From Geminicoccaceae bacterium (GTDB lineage: Bacteria; Pseudomonadota; Alphaproteobacteria; Geminicoccales; Geminicoccaceae): 9,956 bases of DNA. The notes below the pieces were generated by a model, which ran no database searches, was not told the DNA's origin, and saw only the letters and a program-made list of their open reading frames with translations. Location: assembly GCA_030824835.1 (NCBI GenBank), contig JAPJRA010000071.1:445-10400 (forward strand). The letters are read 5' to 3'. The position numbers and the translations under genes are program-made. The stretch's first letter is position 1. Every line of letters starts with the position of its first letter. Below are positions 1-7,275 of the stretch, piece by piece.

Positions 1-2250
1 GTTCAGCTCGGTCCGTGCCGCACGGATGGCGCCGATCAGGCGGACGAGCCAGCCCAGCTCACTCTCGGCCTCGCTGTCGACCAGCTCACCGCCGAGCCGT
101 GGCCAGCTCGCCTGGATGAGCAGGCCGCCAGGGCGGCCGAACAGGCTCTGCCACAGCTCCTCGGTGACGAAAGGCGCGATGGGATGCAGCAGATGCAGCG
201 CCTGGCTCAGCGCCCAGGCCGCCGTGGCGCGGGTTTCCGCCTGCGCTGCCACGTCGTCGCCAAACAGCAACGGCTTCGCCAGCTCGACGTACCAGTCGCA
301 GAACGTGTCCCAGAAGAAGTGGTAGAGCCCAAGCGCGGCGTCGTTGAACCGGTATGCCTCGATCGCCCCGGTGACCGCTGACGCCGTCTTCTGGGTCTCG
401 CCGATGATCCAACGATTGAGCGGCTGGGCGCAGGCGCGCGGGTCGAAGGCGGGGTCGAGCCGGGCTTCGTTCATCTCGACGAAGCGGGCGGCGTTCCACA
501 GCTTGGTGACAAAGTTGCGGTAGCCCTCGACCCGGCTCGGGCCGAACTTCACGTCACGCCCCTGCGCTGTTGAGGCCAGCAACGCCAGTCGCAGCGCGTC
601 GGTGCCGTAATCGTCGATGAGCTGCAGCGGGTCGATCACGTTGCCCTTAGTCTTCGACATTTTGGCACCGCGCTCGTCGCGGACCAGGCCATGGATGACG
701 ACGTCCTTGAACGGCACCTCGCCCATGAAGTGCAGTCCGAGCATCATCATCCGGGCGACCCAGAAGAAGATGATGTCGAAGCCGGTCACCAGCACGTCGG
801 TGGGGTAGAACCGCTCGAGCTCGGCCGTGCGCTCGGGCCAGCCCAATGTCGAGAATGGCCACAGCCCCGAGGAGAACCAAGTGTCGAGCACGTCCTCGTC
901 TCGGCGCAGCTCGACCGGCCGCCTATAGTGCCGGCTGGCTGCGGCCTCGGCTTCGGCCTCGGTTTCTTCGACGAAGACCTGGCCGTCCGGTCCGTACCAG
1001 GCCGGGATCTGATGTCCCCACCACAGCTGGCGCGAGATGCACCAGGGCTGGATGTTGCGCATCCACTCGAAGTAGGTGTTCTCCCACTGCCTCGGCACGA
1101 AGCGAGTCCGGCCGTCCTCGACCGCGGCGATCGCGTCCTGGGCCAGGGTCTTGGCGTCGCAGTACCATTGGTCGGTGAGGAACGGCTCCAGTGGTGTCGC
1201 GGAGCGGTCACCGTGGGGCACCATGTGCCGGTGACGCTCGATCGCCGCCACCAGCCCCAGGGCCTCGAGATCCTCCACGATGCGTCGCCGGGCGGCGAAC
1301 CGGTCGAGGCCGCGATAGGCCGCCGGTGCCGCGGCGTTGACCTGCCCGACCTCGTTGAGGATCGATATCGCTTCCAGCGCGTGCCGCCGGCCGACCTCGA
1401 AATCGTTGAAGTCGTGCGCCGGCGTGATCTTGACCGCCCCGGTGCCCTTTTCGGGATCGGAGTAGCTGTCGGCCACAATCGGGATCCGGCGGCCGACCAG
1501 CGGCAGGATGGCGTACCGGCCGTGCAGGTGCCGGTAACGATCGTCGTCCGGATGGACGGCCACCGCCGTGTCCCCCAGCATGGTCTCCGGCCGGGTGGTG
1601 GCGACGGTGATGAACTCGCCGTCCAGTCCCTCGATCGGGTACCGGAAATGCCAGAGGAAGCCATCGACCTCCAGCTGCTGCACCTCCAGGTCCGAGACCG
1701 CCGTCTGCAGCTGGCAGTCCCAGTTCACCAGGCGCTTGTCCTTGTAGATCAGGCCCGCCTTGTGCAGGCTGACGAAGGCACGGCGCACGGCCCGGCTCAG
1801 CCCTTCGTCCATCGTGAAGCGCTCGCGGCTCCAGTCCGGAGAATCGCCGAGGCGGCGCATCTGTCGGGCGATGGTGCCGCCGGACTGGGCTTTCCATTCC
1901 CAGACCTTGGCGACGAACGCCTCGCGACCCAGCTCGCGCCGGCCGACGTTACCGCCCTCGGCTGCGAGCTGGCGCTCCACGACCATCTGGGTGGCAATGC
2001 CGGCATGGTCCGTGCCTACCTGCCAGAGCACCTCGCGTCCGCGCATGCGATGGAAGCGCACCAGCGTGTCCTGGATGGTATGATCCAGCGCGTGCCCCAT
2101 ATGCAGGCTGCCGGTCACATTGGGCGGCGGCAGCATGATGCAATACGGCGCCCCGCTGGCGGCGCTGTTCGGCGCGAGTGCTCCGGAAGCTTCCCATTCG
2201 CCGTAGATTCGCTTCTCGACCGCACCCGGCCGGTAGGTCTTGTCCAACAT
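1..2250 (-). CDS. valS: Valine--tRNA ligase (ValRS), C-terminus cut by window edge
   Basis: Class Ia aminoacyl-tRNA synthetase that charges tRNA-Val in the cytoplasm and hydrolyses mischarged Thr-tRNA. The frame is open for 750 codons from ATG at 2250 to base 1, with no stop, so roughly the last 130-200 residues of a usual 880-950 aa enzyme lie outside the window. Seen in order: N-terminus MLDKTYRPGAVEKRIYGEWE; the HIGH signature as HMGH at residues 50-53 in PPPNVTGSLHMGHAL; the CP1 editing-domain motif TTRPETM at 218-224; the catalytic-core WFSSGLWPFSTLGWPE; the KMSKS loop as KMSKT at 530-534 in AKMSKTKGNVIDP; then the start of the helical anticodon-binding domain. A GAGGA sequence lies about 12 bases before the ATG, a rather long spacing. 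It is the last gene of the minus-strand series in this window. KMSKT in place of KMSKS is conservative and not a sign of inactivity. Confidence 0.97.
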   Translation of the reverse strand, partial: MLDKTYRPGAVEKRIYGEWEASGALAPNSAASGAPYCIMLPPPNVTGSLHMGHALDHTIQDTLVRFHRMRGREVLWQVGTDHAGIATQMVVERQLAAEGGNVGRRELGREAFVAKVWEWKAQSGGTIARQMRRLGDSPDWSRERFTMDEGLSRAVRRAFVSLHKAGLIYKDKRLVNWDCQLQTAVSDLEVQQLEVDGFLWHFRYPIEGLDGEFITVATTRPETMLGDTAVAVHPDDDRYRHLHGRYAILPLVGRRIPIVADSYSDPEKGTGAVKITPAHDFNDFEVGRRHALEAISILNEVGQVNAAAPAAYRGLDRFAARRRIVEDLEALGLVAAIERHRHMVPHGDRSATPLEPFLTDQWYCDAKTLAQDAIAAVEDGRTRFVPRQWENTYFEWMRNIQPWCISRQLWWGHQIPAWYGPDGQVFVEETEAEAEAAASRHYRRPVELRRDEDVLDTWFSSGLWPFSTLGWPERTAELERFYPTDVLVTGFDIIFFWVARMMMLGLHFMGEVPFKDVVIHGLVRDERGAKMSKTKGNVIDPLQLIDDYGTDALRLALLASTAQGRDVKFGPSRVEGYRNFVTKLWNAARFVEMNEARLDPAFDPRACAQPLNRWIIGETQKTASAVTGAIEAYRFNDAALGLYHFFWDTFCDWYVELAKPLLFGDDVAAQAETRATAAWALSQALHLLHPIAPFVTEELWQSLFGRPGGLLIQASWPRLGGELVDSEAESELGWLVRLIGAIRAARTELN

Positions 2251-2492
2251 GGAGCGAGGGATTCCTCGATGGTCGATGCGGGCCGGCACCGACGGCGCCG
2301 AGTAGCGGGTTGTGTAGAAGAAAGCCGATGCTGCGGCAAGGCGACGGGCCGATCGCTGTCCGGTCGCCAAAGCGCACGTCGATGCTCGTAGGAATCAGGC
2401 GCGTCGCTGCGATCCAGGCGTGGACGCAGCTCGGGCAGGGTGGTGCAATGTCGAACCTGGCGGGTTGTCGCGGCGGGCCTTTGGCGCCCACC
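2251..2492. other. Intergenic spacer between HerA-like gene and valS
   Basis: 242 bases with no gene I can support. Minus-strand frames here are open but compositionally unlike a protein and are the overhang of shadow frames from the neighbouring genes. I see no hairpin followed by a T-run that would terminate the HerA-like gene, and no T-box-like or leader-peptide structure. The only candidate signal is the weak valS promoter listed separately. Confidence 0.6.
2311..2339 (-). promoter_or_regulatory. Candidate valS promoter (weak)
   Basis: On the minus strand TTGCCG (2339-2334, 4 of 6 to the -35 consensus) and TACACA (2316-2311, 3 of 6 to the -10) are separated by 17 bases. Transcription would start near 2303, giving a leader of about 50 bases to the valS ATG. 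The match is poor and a chance occurrence in 242 bases is quite possible. valS may instead be read through from upstream. Confidence 0.25.
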
Positions 2493-4082
2493 TCAGCGTT
2501 GCTGGAGGCGCCAGCGGGCGACGGTGCGGCCGACAAGCGCTAGGTTCTCGATTTCGGCGGACCAGGCGCGGCTGAAGCTGGGCGTTCGACTGGCGGGCTG
2601 ATGCTCGGGTGCCAACGGCCGGAACTGGATCTGCATGGGCACGGTGACACCCTCGCCGACCACGACGGCCTCGCCCGTTCCCAGGGCTGGCAGGGCGCCG
2701 ATCAGCCAGTCGAAGCCGTCCGGCAGAGAATTGCGGACGAACTGCTGATCGCGCTCGTTGCTCAGGCGCAGTGCCACGATCGTGCCGCACTGCGCGAGGC
2801 TGCTGGTCGAAAGTTCCGAGGGACGCTGGCTGACGAGGCACAACGACACCCCGTACTTGCGCCCCTCCTTGGCAATCCGGTCGATGGCCCGCCTGGTCGG
2901 CTCGAACACGGGTGCACCGTCGGCTGGGACGTAGCGGTGGGCCTCCTCGCAGACCAGCAACAGCGGCGGGCTGTGCTCGCGTTCGGACCAAAGGGCGAAT
3001 TCGAAGATCAGCCGGCATAGCAGCGAGACGACGACGTTGACCACCTCGGACGGCACGCCCGAGATGTCGAGCAGGGTCACCGGCTGGCCGGCCACGGGCA
3101 GACGCAGCAATCGACCAAGGATCGCCTCGAGGCTATCGCGTAGATAGATCGACTGGAACATGAAGCCGTAACGCCGATCCTCGCGCACGCTGGTCAGTCG
3201 GGCGAGCAGATGGCGATAGGCGGCCGTGCCCTCCGCCTTGTTCAGCGTGCCCATGGCCTCCTCGATCAGGCGCGCAAGGTCCGACAGTCGATACGGCACG
3301 GGCGTGTCGACGGTGATGTGAGCGGTCTCGGCGGCGTTGCCCAGGTAGAGCTGCTTCGCGCGCAGAATCGCATCCTTGAGGATGGCGCCCTCGGCATAGG
3401 CACGACCGGGCTCGCCCGAGGTCAGGACGACCGCGATCTCCTCGAAGGTGAGCAGCCAGTAAGGCAGCTCGAGGTTCGATGGATCGAGCCGCAGCGCACA
3501 CCCGCCGAATGCTGCCGCATATTCGTTATGCGGGTCGATGACCAACATGTGGGCGAACGGATGGGTGGTGAGCAGGGACTGCAACACCACGGTGACGGCG
3601 CAGGACTTGCCCGAGCCGGTACTGCCCAGGATCGCCAGGTTCTTGCCGAGCAGGCTGTCGATGGCGAGATAGGCTCGCATCTCAGGGTCATGGCGCAGAT
3701 GCCCGATGTCCACATGGGCGGCGGCTGGTCGGGCATAGACCAGCGCGGCCTCGTCGCGACTGGCGCGGAAGATGGGAGCGTCGAGTGCCGGGTAGCTGGA
3801 CACGCCTCGGCGGAAGTCACGCTGACGCCGTGCCTGGCTGACCTCGCCCAGCAACTGGATCTCGACCGCCGGCCGATCCGTGTCCCGCCGCCCCTTGCGA
3901 AGGCCATGCACGATGCCGAAAGCGCGGCCGACCGTCGTGGGCAGTGCCACGAGGTCGCCAATCACGATGCCGGCGGTGCCGCCGTCGGCAACGCCAAGTA
4001 GCAATCCGCTGATCGTGGCACCCCGCATAGCCACGACGTGCCCAACGACGTTCCCAGTGCCGCCGGTGCGTTGCTCGTCCAA
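2493..4082 (-). CDS. HerA-like hexameric ATPase (HAS-barrel/DUF87 type), stand-alone
   Basis: 529-aa P-loop ATPase of the HerA/FtsK superfamily, a family of ring-shaped DNA translocases. An N-terminal beta-rich segment (about residues 10-90, GHVVAMRGATISGLLLG onward) fits the HAS barrel. Walker A is GSTGSGKS at 153-160. The strand VIDPHNEY at 181-188 is characteristic of HerA. Walker B is LLLVCEEAHRY at 374-384, and SQRPSELS at 418-425 matches the sensor region. The start is TTG at 4082: GGAG lies 5 bases upstream, the frame is closed by a TAG further upstream, and a later start (GTG at codon 17 or ATG at codon 19) would cut into the barrel. It lies 109 bases after popZ in the same direction. 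HerA often works with the nuclease NurA, or in bacteria with Sir2 or other effectors in defence pairs; none is next to it here. Bacterial stand-alone members are of unknown role. The family assignment is secure; the function is not. Confidence 0.88.
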   Translation of the reverse strand: MDEQRTGGTGNVVGHVVAMRGATISGLLLGVADGGTAGIVIGDLVALPTTVGRAFGIVHGLRKGRRDTDRPAVEIQLLGEVSQARRQRDFRRGVSSYPALDAPIFRASRDEAALVYARPAAAHVDIGHLRHDPEMRAYLAIDSLLGKNLAILGSTGSGKSCAVTVVLQSLLTTHPFAHMLVIDPHNEYAAAFGGCALRLDPSNLELPYWLLTFEEIAVVLTSGEPGRAYAEGAILKDAILRAKQLYLGNAAETAHITVDTPVPYRLSDLARLIEEAMGTLNKAEGTAAYRHLLARLTSVREDRRYGFMFQSIYLRDSLEAILGRLLRLPVAGQPVTLLDISGVPSEVVNVVVSLLCRLIFEFALWSEREHSPPLLLVCEEAHRYVPADGAPVFEPTRRAIDRIAKEGRKYGVSLCLVSQRPSELSTSSLAQCGTIVALRLSNERDQQFVRNSLPDGFDWLIGALPALGTGEAVVVGEGVTVPMQIQFRPLAPEHQPASRTPSFSRAWSAEIENLALVGRTVARWRLQQR

Positions 4083-4191
4083 GGTTGCTCCAGCTTCGTC
4101 TGCGCCTACAAGGCCCCATTTAGCGCAGGCGAGATTAAGGGCCTGCTAACGAGCTTCGCGGCCCGAGCTGGGCGGAGGCGCAGACGGTGGC
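4083..4191. other. Short spacer popZ to HerA-like gene
   Basis: 109 bases with the Shine-Dalgarno GGAG of the HerA-like gene at its left end. I see only a very short hairpin (GCCT-TGT-AGGC on the minus strand), too weak to call a terminator. Co-transcription of popZ and the ATPase gene is therefore possible. Confidence 0.4.
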
Positions 4192-4755
4192 TCACATCAA
4201 CTCGGCACGGCGTGCCAGTTTCTTAACCTCCTGCTCGACGACCCGCTCGACGATCTCCGGCAGATGCTTGTCGAGCCAATCCCGGAGCATCGGTGTCAGG
4301 AGGTCGATGACCAGCTGCTCGACCGTCACGCCCGCCGCGGAGACGTCCTTCCTGTCGTCGGCGGTGGCCGCACGCGCCAGCCGTGCGAATGCCTGCGTGC
4401 TCGCGCTGGCGACCACGGGAGATATCAAGGATTCGGCGGCTGGCGCGGGCATTGGACTGGGCTCCATGGTGGTATGGGCCGATTCAACGGTCGGGGGCAC
4501 GTTAGGCGCCGGCGCCGGATGCGGCGGTGCGCTTGCTGGTTGGGGTCGTGACGGCTCCGGTCCGCCTACGATCTCGGTCAACTCCAGGACGTCGTCGTCA
4601 TCCTCGTCCGGCAAAGCCGGCATGATAGTGGCGCCACCGGCCGCCTTGGCCGCGCCCGATGCCCCACTGGCCGGTTCATCCTCCGCGATGATGCGTCGGA
4701 TCGACGACAGGATTTCCTCCATCGAGGGCTCCTGCGCAGCCTTGCTGTCAGCCAT
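4192..4755 (-). CDS. popZ: PopZ-type polar organizing protein (DUF2497)
   Basis: Cell-pole scaffold family. In Caulobacter PopZ self-assembles at the pole and tethers ParB/parS and other clients. The 187-residue product has the family layout. A short N-terminal client-binding helix contains EPSMEEILSSIRRIIAEDE. A long low-complexity linker follows, rich in Ala, Pro, Asp and Glu (EDDDDVLEL and several Pro-rich stretches). The conserved C-terminal oligomerisation helices run from VTVEQLVIDLLTPMLRDWLD to VEQEVKKLARRAELM. The start MADSKAAQEPS (ATG at 4755) is preferred over an ATG 39 bases upstream, because GGAG sits 8 bases before it and the upstream extension (MDGGRRTVAGDRR) is not like the family. 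It lies 87 bases downstream of tolC in the same direction. Family membership is clear from both ends; polar localisation in this organism is inferred. Confidence 0.92.
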   Translation of the reverse strand: MADSKAAQEPSMEEILSSIRRIIAEDEPASGASGAAKAAGGATIMPALPDEDDDDVLELTEIVGGPEPSRPQPASAPPHPAPAPNVPPTVESAHTTMEPSPMPAPAAESLISPVVASASTQAFARLARAATADDRKDVSAAGVTVEQLVIDLLTPMLRDWLDKHLPEIVERVVEQEVKKLARRAELM

Positions 4756-4842
4756 TCTCCTGTCTCCCGCAACTGTGCGTCGGCCACCATCCAACCGACC
4801 ACGATATCTTGCCCGGCACGGGCCCGGATGGCTCCAGCATGC

Positions 4843-6186
4843 CTATTCCGCTCCCAGTTTCGGCCCAAAGCCGAACCATTTTCGTTTGACGTCTTGATAG
4901 TGTATCTCAGGGTCGTAGTAGGCCACCGTCAGCCCGAGGTCGCGGGCCGTCAGCTGGCCGACCGCAGCTAGCATACGATAGGCCGCGAGCACCCGCTCTC
5001 GCTCCGCGCGAACCAGATCGGTCTCGCCCGCAAATCGCTCGCGCTCCGCGTCCAGCACGTCGAGCACGGTTCGAGCGCCGACCAGAGCCTCCTGACGCAC
5101 GCCCTCCACGGCGAATGTCGCAGCGTCCACCTGAACCTGCAGCGAGCGGATCGAAGCCTCGGCGGTTTGCGTGGCCGCCCAGGCGGCGGCGATCTCGGCC
5201 TCGGCCGTCCGCAGGGCGTCGTCGCGACCATAGCGGCGCTGCGTCAACACTTCCTTGCTCTGGCGGACACGAGCATACTCCCCGCCGCCCTGGTAGAGGG
5301 GCAGGGTGAAAGTGGCGCCGATGGCGGCATTGGCGCCAGATCGGCCGGAACTGCCGCCATCGTCGGCATAGCTGATCTCGGCGCCCATGGTGAGACGTGG
5401 CTTCATGCCACCCCAGGACACGGCGACATCGTTGCGGGCCGCCGCCAGCTCAAATGTTGCCGCCTGCCAGCGCCAGTTTGCATCGACATTGGCCAGGGCA
5501 TCGTCCAGCGTCGCTGGCAGACCCTCCGGCATTGGCGGCATAACCAGCCGTGGCGGTTCCGTGCCGGCCAGCCGGCGGTACTCGGCCGCGGACACCTTGA
5601 GCGCACCCTCGGCGGCGTCGCGCTCGGCCATGGCCCCGGCATAGCGGGCCTTGGCCTGGTGGATGTCGGTCGTGGTGACGTCGCCGAAATGCTCGCGGTC
5701 ACGGGTCGCATCGAGCTGGAGGCGCAGGCGGTCCTCATTGCCTCGGGCGAGGTCGAGAATCGCGTTGTCGCGCGCCACTGCGGTGAAAGCAGCCACGGCT
5801 TCGAGCAGCACGTCCTGCTCGAGCTGGGACAGCCGTGCCCGTTCGGCCCGCACGCTGTTCTCCGCGCGGCGGCTCGAGGCGGCGATCGTGCCGCCACTAT
5901 AAATGCTCTGGGTCAATGTCAATGCCTGCCGCTGTGTCGGCAAAGCATCGCCGGTCGCATTATAGGCTACCGAGTTGCTGGTGCTTGCCTGCGGTCGTCC
6001 GGGCGCCAGGGCCTGCGGCACCGATTCGTCCGCTGCCCGCAGACTCGCCCGCCCGGCTTCGAGCCTCGGGCTGCCGACATAAACCTGACAAAGCATGTCG
6101 CTCAAGATTTCCGCGCCGGCCGCCGTCGGCTCGAGCACGGGCACCGAAACGAGCAGGAGCCATAGGACGGCAAGTTTCATGGCCAT
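4843..6186 (-). CDS. tolC: TolC-family outer-membrane channel protein
   Basis: Outer-membrane factor of type I secretion and tripartite efflux systems; the trimer forms a beta-barrel with a periplasmic helical tunnel. The 447-aa product starts with a signal peptide (MAMKLAVLWLLLVSVPVLEP, cleavage probably near AAGA, residue 25). Two structural repeats follow. The first has long helices (NSVRAERARLSQLEQDVLLE to residues about 210) and the second has FTLPLYQGGGEYARVRQSKE and further helices. The ending DVKRKWFGFGPKLGAE is typical of alphaproteobacterial TolC. Length fits the family. Two in-frame ATGs (6186 and 6180) lie inside a perfect palindrome, neither has a visible Shine-Dalgarno, and I keep the longer form. 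The gene has no adjacent ABC exporter or membrane-fusion protein, so it is probably a shared channel. A terminator before it argues for its own promoter in 6187-6240. Confidence 0.93.
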   Translation of the reverse strand: MAMKLAVLWLLLVSVPVLEPTAAGAEILSDMLCQVYVGSPRLEAGRASLRAADESVPQALAPGRPQASTSNSVAYNATGDALPTQRQALTLTQSIYSGGTIAASSRRAENSVRAERARLSQLEQDVLLEAVAAFTAVARDNAILDLARGNEDRLRLQLDATRDREHFGDVTTTDIHQAKARYAGAMAERDAAEGALKVSAAEYRRLAGTEPPRLVMPPMPEGLPATLDDALANVDANWRWQAATFELAAARNDVAVSWGGMKPRLTMGAEISYADDGGSSGRSGANAAIGATFTLPLYQGGGEYARVRQSKEVLTQRRYGRDDALRTAEAEIAAAWAATQTAEASIRSLQVQVDAATFAVEGVRQEALVGARTVLDVLDAERERFAGETDLVRAERERVLAAYRMLAAVGQLTARDLGLTVAYYDPEIHYQDVKRKWFGFGPKLGAE

Positions 6187-6202
6187 GCTATAGCATGGCC
6201 AT
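6179..6202. repeat. 24-bp perfect palindrome over the tolC start
   Basis: The 12-base arm ATGGCCATGCTA is followed immediately by its exact reverse complement, with no spacer. Both candidate tolC start codons lie inside or at its edge. As DNA it could be an operator. As RNA it would fold the tolC start into a stem, though a zero-length loop would have to open a few central pairs. No Shine-Dalgarno is visible near the start. Confidence 0.85.
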
Positions 6203-6215
6203 CGCTTTAGACGCT

Positions 6216-6229
6216 AGAATCCAGATTCT
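6216..6229. promoter_or_regulatory. Inverted repeat in tolC upstream region, possible operator
   Basis: Arms AGAATC and GATTCT are separated by CA, in the AT-rich 74-base spacer upstream of tolC. Size and symmetry fit a dimeric repressor site, but the repressor is unknown and I could not place a convincing -35/-10 pair around it. Confidence 0.35.
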
Positions 6230-6238
6230 TAATCTACC

Positions 6239-6279
6239 AAAAATAGAAAAGCCGCTTTCGTCAGAACTGGAAAGCCGGC
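6239..6279 (-). terminator. Rho-independent terminator of the PIMT-family gene
   Basis: On the minus strand GCC(G)GCTTTC, a 10-base loop and GAAAGCGGC form a nine-pair stem with one bulged G, followed directly by TTTTCTATTTTT. The stem overlaps the last codons and the stop of the gene ending at 6261. It should separate that gene's transcript from tolC. Confidence 0.75.
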
Positions 6280-6914
6280 TCATGCCTCAGCCCGGGCAGC
6301 CGAGAGACCTGTGCGTCGAACGGCGTTACCCGACCAATGGCGCCGTGAATCTTGCGCGCGACGGTGACCTTGCCGCTACGGCCGTGCTCGACCACCGTCG
6401 CCAGCCGGCCCAGGTCGCCGAGCTGGTCGAGTAGGTTGGTCGGGATGCTCGGGACGGAACCAACGAGGACGATGAGGTCGAAAGGTGCCTGGGCCGGATG
6501 GCCGTCCGCTGCCTCACCGACCTGCAGGACGACATTGTCGCACTCGCGCTCGCTGAGCAGAGCTTCCAGCGGTTGGGTAGGCTCGCCAGGCGGCAATAGC
6601 AAAAACACTGTGCCGGCCAGCCGCGACAGCACTGCCGCTGCGTATCCCGTGACGTCCCCGATGACCAGCGCCACATCCTCGGGTTTCGGCTCCGAGGCTT
6701 GCAACAGTTTGCCCAGAGCCAAAGGCTCGATCAGGAAGCGCCCCTGTCCAAGCGCCAGATCCTCGTCGCCATAGGCGCAGCCGCGCAGCGCCTTGGGCAC
6801 GAACAGCTCGCGCGGAATGTCGCCCATGGCATGAAGCACACGCGGATCGTCGATGCGATTTGGTCGGAGCTGGTTCTCGACCATGTTGGCCCGGGCGATG
6901 GCGGCGTCGATCAT
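6261..6914 (-). CDS. Protein-L-isoaspartate O-methyltransferase family protein, divergent
   Basis: 217-aa member of the PIMT (Pcm) family, whose genuine enzymes methylate isoaspartyl residues with SAM to start protein repair. The framework is recognisable: MVENQLRPNRIDDPRVLHAM at the N-terminus, RELFVPKALRGCAYGDEDL at 36-53, a Rossmann core, and FDLIVLVGSVPSIP at 145-158 followed by GRLATVV. Key motifs are eroded. The active-site stretch that usually reads GQTISQP is GRFLIEP (58-64), without the Ser/Thr. The SAM loop that usually reads E-I-G-T-G-S-G-Y is IGDVTGY (85-91). It may bind a nucleotide poorly or have another role. The start ATG at 6914 has GGAG five bases upstream. It has its own promoter and a terminator, so it is probably a single-gene unit ahead of tolC. 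Family is certain; isoaspartate methyltransferase activity is doubtful. Confidence 0.88.
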   Translation of the reverse strand: MIDAAIARANMVENQLRPNRIDDPRVLHAMGDIPRELFVPKALRGCAYGDEDLALGQGRFLIEPLALGKLLQASEPKPEDVALVIGDVTGYAAAVLSRLAGTVFLLLPPGEPTQPLEALLSERECDNVVLQVGEAADGHPAQAPFDLIVLVGSVPSIPTNLLDQLGDLGRLATVVEHGRSGKVTVARKIHGAIGRVTPFDAQVSRLPGLRHEPAFQF

Positions 6915-6936
6915 GGCGGCTCCGAGGCAGGATCTA

Positions 6937-6951
6937 GCGCTGATTCAGCGC
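6937..6951. promoter_or_regulatory. 15-bp dyad at the predicted transcription start
   Basis: GCGCTGA and TCAGCGC flank a single central base. It begins about seven bases past the -10 box of the PIMT-family gene, so it covers the predicted start point. Position and perfect symmetry suggest an operator or a 5' hairpin in the leader; nothing identifies a regulator. Confidence 0.4.
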
Positions 6952-6957
6952 CGGGCG

Positions 6958-6986
6958 GTTATACCGACTGCGCTCGGCCTGAGCAA
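6958..6986 (-). promoter_or_regulatory. Promoter of the PIMT-family gene
   Basis: Minus-strand TTGCTC (6986-6981) and TATAAC (6963-6958) are separated by exactly 17 bases. Transcription would start near 6951, leaving about 37 bases before the ATG at 6914. This is the best sigma70-like match on this side of the tRNA cluster. Confidence 0.6.
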
Positions 6987-7019
6987 CGGCAGCCCGGGGG
7001 CGGAAAATGTCGCTGGGCA

Positions 7020-7049
7020 TTGACCGAGCGCCGCAGGGGTCTTTATAGA
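7020..7049 (+). promoter_or_regulatory. Promoter of the tRNA-Cys/tRNA-Asn unit
   Basis: TTGACC (7020-7025) and TATAGA (7044-7049) are separated by 18 bases, with a G+C-rich stretch (GCGGCGCCG) between the -10 box and the tRNA, as expected for a stable-RNA promoter under stringent control. tRNA-Cys begins 13 bases after the -10 box. It is divergent from the PIMT-gene promoter, with about 34 bases between the two -35 boxes. Confidence 0.7.
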
Positions 7050-7062
7050 GAGCGGCGCCGGC

Positions 7063-7136
7063 GGCCCGGTGGCAGAGTGGTCATGCAGAGGACTGCAAAT
7101 CCTTGCACGTCGGTTCGATTCCGGCCCGGGCCTCCA
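7063..7136 (+). tRNA. tRNA-Cys (anticodon GCA)
   Basis: Full cloverleaf. The acceptor GGCCCGG pairs with CCGGGCC. The short D stem is GCA/TGC. The anticodon stem GAGGA/TCCTT carries loop CTGCAAA with GCA at 7095-7097. The T arm is GTCGG-TTCGATT-CCGGC. The discriminator is T, as required for tRNA-Cys, and CCA is encoded. Confidence 0.97.
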
Positions 7137-7198
7137 CCGGCGAAATGGCTGGCGGTAGCTCTAGCGTTCTGCTAGGCACGGCCGCCTGAGAGACTTGA

Positions 7199-7273
7199 TC
7201 CGGCGTGGCGCAGCGGTAGCGCAGCGGACTGTTAATCCGTTGGTCGTAGGTTCGAATCCTACCGCCGGAGCCA
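7199..7273 (+). tRNA. tRNA-Asn (anticodon GTT); att site of the adjacent element
   Basis: Full cloverleaf. The acceptor TCCGGCG pairs with CGCCGGA, the D stem is GCGC/GCGC, the anticodon loop CTGTTAA has GTT at 7231-7233, the T arm carries GTTCGAATC, the discriminator is G and CCA is encoded. It follows tRNA-Cys after 62 bases and is probably co-transcribed. The minus-strand recombinase gene ends inside the T arm, so the tRNA 3' end is probably the attachment site. The gene itself is intact. Confidence 0.97.
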
Positions 7274-7275
7274 AT
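7245..7275. other. Probable att junction at the tRNA-Asn 3' end
   Basis: Inferred boundary between chromosome and element. The T arm and acceptor 3' half of tRNA-Asn abut and overlap the end of the recombinase gene. No second copy of the tRNA 3' end occurs elsewhere in the window, so the exact core and the other end cannot be set. Confidence 0.5.

Noticed and set aside
691..2391. 566-codon open frame on the plus strand
   Set aside because: It lies antisense to valS, whose product has all class Ia signatures. The plus frame has a repetitive Arg/Pro/Gly/Val composition typical of mirrored GC-rich codons.
3210..4001. 263-codon open frame on the plus strand
   Set aside because: Antisense shadow of the HerA-like ATPase, which has intact Walker motifs.
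5167..6165. 332-codon open frame on the plus strand
   Set aside because: Antisense to tolC, which has a signal peptide and the family's C-terminal motif.
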